DNA of 40,384 bases from a virus. The stretch covers positions 1-40,384 of IMG/VR virus record IMGVR_UViG_3300048583_000339. One strand, given 5' to 3'. Below, in pieces: positions 38,631-40,384 of this stretch. The notes below the pieces were generated by a model. That model was not told the origin of the DNA. It saw only the letters and a program-made list of their open reading frames with translations, and did not search any database. The stretch's first letter is position 1. Each line of letters begins with the position of its first letter. Position numbers and translations under genes: made by a program.

Positions 38631-40150
38631 CCCGCCCTATCGAAATCAGCCTGGTCAACAATGAAGTGTTGGCGTGGAAAGAGACGAACGACCTGGGCAA
38701 TGCGGAGCGGTTGCAGGCGCGGTTCGGGGCGAAGCTGTGCTGGTTGCCGGTCGGCGGGTGGGCGTTCTTTGATGGCACGCATTGGTCGCTGGCCGATGGC
38801 GCGCGGCAGGCGGTGCTGGCCGCGCAAAAGACTGTCCGGGCTATCCGTGATGAGGCGGATGCTTTGGAGCGTCTGGCCGAAGCGCCTGAACGCTGGTTCG
38901 CGGGTTGCAGTGTCGAAATGCTGACCGAGCGGGCGATCAGCCTTCGCAAGCATCAGGTGACATCGGGCAACACACCGAAGATCAACGGGATGCTGGCGCA
39001 GGCCGCCAATCTGATGATGGTGCCCGATGAGGAATTCGACACCGACCCGCTGGCGCTCAATGTACGGAACGGGACTTTGCGGTTTGTCAAGGGGGATGAA
39101 GGGCTGGAGGTGACGCTTTCGCCGCATGATCCGGGGGACCGGTTCACCAAATTGGCGAATGTCACCTATGATCCGAAGGCGCGGGCGCCGAAGTGGGAGG
39201 CGCATCTTTCGACCTGTCTGGCCGATGACAGTGCGCGGGCGTTTTTTCAGGATGCGCTGGGCTATACGATGACCGGCCTGACCACCGAACAATGTGTGTT
39301 CATGGACCAGGGGCGGGGTGGCGACGGCAAGTCGACCGCCATGATGGCGTTTGCGCACATGCTGGGCAGCTATGCCGCCACGGCGTCGATCAATTCCTTC
39401 CTTTCGAACGGCAAGACGGCCGATGGATCGGGGCCGTCTAGCGACCTGGCGCGGTTGCATGGCGACATCCGCATGGTGTCGGTGGGTGAGCCGCCGAAGG
39501 GGTCGACGCTCAACGACAGCCGGATCAAGATCTGGACCGGCAGCGGCGATGTGGTGGCGCGCAAGTTGCACAAGGATGATTTCAGTTTCAAGCCGCGGTC
39601 GAAGCTGTGGTTCGAATGCAATGGCCGGCCGAAGATTTCGGGGGATGATGATGGCATCTGGCGGCGCATCCTGATCCTGTTGTGGCCGCACCAGTTTCCG
39701 GTGGAGCAGCGGGTTCTGGGGTTTGAGGAGCAGCTGTATGCGGAAGCCGCCGGCGTGCTGAACTGGGCGATCGTCGGGCTGGGGCGGTGGTTGATGGCGG
39801 GGAAGCTAAGCAAGCCCGCGGTGGTGACGGCGGCGGTGGCGGAATATCGCCGGGCGAACAACCATTTCGGGGACTGGCTGGCGGAGTGCACCATTGCGGA
39901 GGCGGGGGCTTCGACGCTCTCGAAAACGCTTTATGCCAAATACAAGGAATGGTGCGAGAAAAACGACATCGGCGAACGCGACGTGATGTCAAGCACGAAA
40001 TTCGGGCTGGAGCTGGGCGACCGGCAGTTCATGACCCGGAAGAATGGCCAGGGGAACATCGAGCGGCGGGGGATTCGGCTCAAGACCGCGCTGGAGGATG
40101 ATGCGACGCTGGCGGCTTATGATGCGATGGCGGAGGAGGTGGGGCGGTGA
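38627..40150 (+). CDS. SF3 helicase of the P4/D5 primase-helicase family
   Basis: A 507-residue protein. GRGGDGKST at 229-237 is Walker A; DIRMVSVGEPP near 284 is the Walker B-like strand; SRSKLWFECNGRP near 325-338 is sensor-like, and RRILILLWPHQFP follows. The N-terminal part has the D5-type lead-in (LCWLPVGGWAFFDGTHW, LALNVRNGTLRF). This is the C-terminal half of P4-type primases without a primase domain, so it probably unwinds DNA for the separate primase encoded upstream. Overlaps the DndC-like gene by 4 bases (ATGA). Confidence 0.88.
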   Translation: MTRPIEISLVNNEVLAWKETNDLGNAERLQARFGAKLCWLPVGGWAFFDGTHWSLADGARQAVLAAQKTVRAIRDEADALERLAEAPERWFAGCSVEMLTERAISLRKHQVTSGNTPKINGMLAQAANLMMVPDEEFDTDPLALNVRNGTLRFVKGDEGLEVTLSPHDPGDRFTKLANVTYDPKARAPKWEAHLSTCLADDSARAFFQDALGYTMTGLTTEQCVFMDQGRGGDGKSTAMMAFAHMLGSYAATASINSFLSNGKTADGSGPSSDLARLHGDIRMVSVGEPPKGSTLNDSRIKIWTGSGDVVARKLHKDDFSFKPRSKLWFECNGRPKISGDDDGIWRRILILLWPHQFPVEQRVLGFEEQLYAEAAGVLNWAIVGLGRWLMAGKLSKPAVVTAAVAEYRRANNHFGDWLAECTIAEAGASTLSKTLYAKYKEWCEKNDIGERDVMSSTKFGLELGDRQFMTRKNGQGNIERRGIRLKTALEDDATLAAYDAMAEEVGR

Positions 40151-40227
40151 GCCGATGCTGTCGCGTTTTCCGAAGCCCGCATCGCCGCCTTCGACCACGC
40201 CTGAACCCTTAAACGAGGAGACGAACA

Positions 40228-40384
40228 ATGACGACATACAATGGCATCCACCGTGGCAACCTCCGGCTGAAAGCCGGTGATGTGGTGGAGGCGCTGACCG
40301 AGGTCACCGGCTATGTCGATGTGCAGCCGGGCGCCACGCTGACGGCCCCGGCGCTGACCGAGGTCACCGGCTATGTCGATGTGC
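40228..40384 (+). CDS. Repeat protein, 5' end (partial)
   Basis: An ORF with a strong ribosome site (GAGGAG, 7 bases before the ATG). It begins MTTYNGIHRGNLRLKAGDVV and then runs into 20-residue repeats of the form ALTEVTGYVDVQPGATLTAP, recalling leucine-rich-like or beta-solenoid phage repeat proteins. The gene runs off the end of the window in the second repeat. It lies between the helicase and, presumably, the terminase end of the genome. Confidence 0.7.
   Translation, partial: MTTYNGIHRGNLRLKAGDVVEALTEVTGYVDVQPGATLTAPALTEVTGYVDV
40291..40384 (+). repeat. 60-bp tandem repeat at window end
   Basis: The 34 bases at 40291-40324 are repeated exactly at 40351-40384, giving a 60-bp period (20 residues in frame). 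The window ends within the second copy. Confidence 0.9.

Noticed and set aside
35554-39691. Long minus-strand open frames (689 and 485 residues) over replication genes
   Set aside because: Arg/Pro/His-rich composition and antisense to primase, DndC-like and helicase genes; typical high-GC artefacts.
40147-40280. Short ORFs between the helicase and the repeat protein (21 and 41 residues)
   Set aside because: They overlap each other or the repeat protein start, lack recognisable content, and only one has a start overlap with the helicase stop.
1-40384. CRISPR arrays, insertion sequences, transposases
   Set aside because: No regularly spaced short repeats with unique spacers, and no transposase-like protein was seen.

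Overview
The window is about 40 kb of a temperate, lambda-like siphovirus (long non-contractile tail) whose host is most probably an alphaproteobacterium, likely a sphingomonad. The pointers are the high GC content, strong G/C preference at third codon positions, and proteins of types familiar from alphaproteobacterial phages: a DUF6441-type tail protein, a DUF2190-type capsid protein, a Gp77-type fibre adaptor, a TIGR02594-type endolysin and a CII-like regulator. The host assignment is inference. The window starts inside the large terminase gene and ends inside a tandem-repeat gene, so it looks like a near-complete phage genome cut in the packaging region.

Layout. (1) 1-9676, head and connector: terminase large subunit (3' end), an unusual 959-residue multidomain protein, gpW-like joiner, portal, ClpP-type protease fused to the major capsid protein, small head genes, tail terminator, tail tube. 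(2) 9705-11271: tail assembly chaperone with a probable -1 frameshift (slippery site CCCTTTG), then a DUF6441-type protein. (3) 11282-13228: an accessory island inside the tail operon, with a membrane protein, an antisense ribbon-helix-helix protein, a structured leader resembling the C4/antirepressor arrangement, a Bro-N antirepressor, a small ORF and a terminator. (4) 13250-21758: tape measure, minor tail proteins, and a 1403-residue tail hub/host-recognition protein. (5) 21760-23801, lysis: small membrane proteins, endolysin, i-spanin with a nested o-spanin. (6) 23813-26506: further virion/fibre genes and a thermonuclease-like protein.

(7) 26507-29099 is leftward: a small membrane protein, an attP-like site made of the 5' half of a tRNA-Gly(TCC), tyrosine integrase, a small protein, an ASCH-like protein and a small membrane protein. 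Phage genes lie on both sides of the attP-like site, so the sequence appears to be the non-integrated form. (8) 29100-29684 is the immunity switch: a short CI-like repressor without a protease domain and a rightward Cro-like gene, flanked by matching operator palindromes and two promoters of near-identical design. (9) 29684-40150 is the rightward early operon, in which almost every stop codon overlaps the next start: CII-like regulator, small proteins, a protein with two HTH-like segments, a thioredoxin-like protein, sliding clamp, a DnaA-domain-IV-like protein, CHC2/TOPRIM primase, a DndC/PAPS-reductase-like protein and an SF3 helicase. (10) 40228 to the end: start of a protein built of 20-residue repeats.

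How it fits together: the repressor probably silences both early promoters. Because it lacks an S24 protease domain, induction may depend on the antirepressor in the tail operon. The early operon supplies the replication proteins, apparently including a sulfur-chemistry enzyme (DndC-like) with no visible partners. The most interesting items are that DndC-like gene, the enzyme-like 959-residue protein in the head operon, the regulatory island in the tail operon and the tRNA 5'-half attP.
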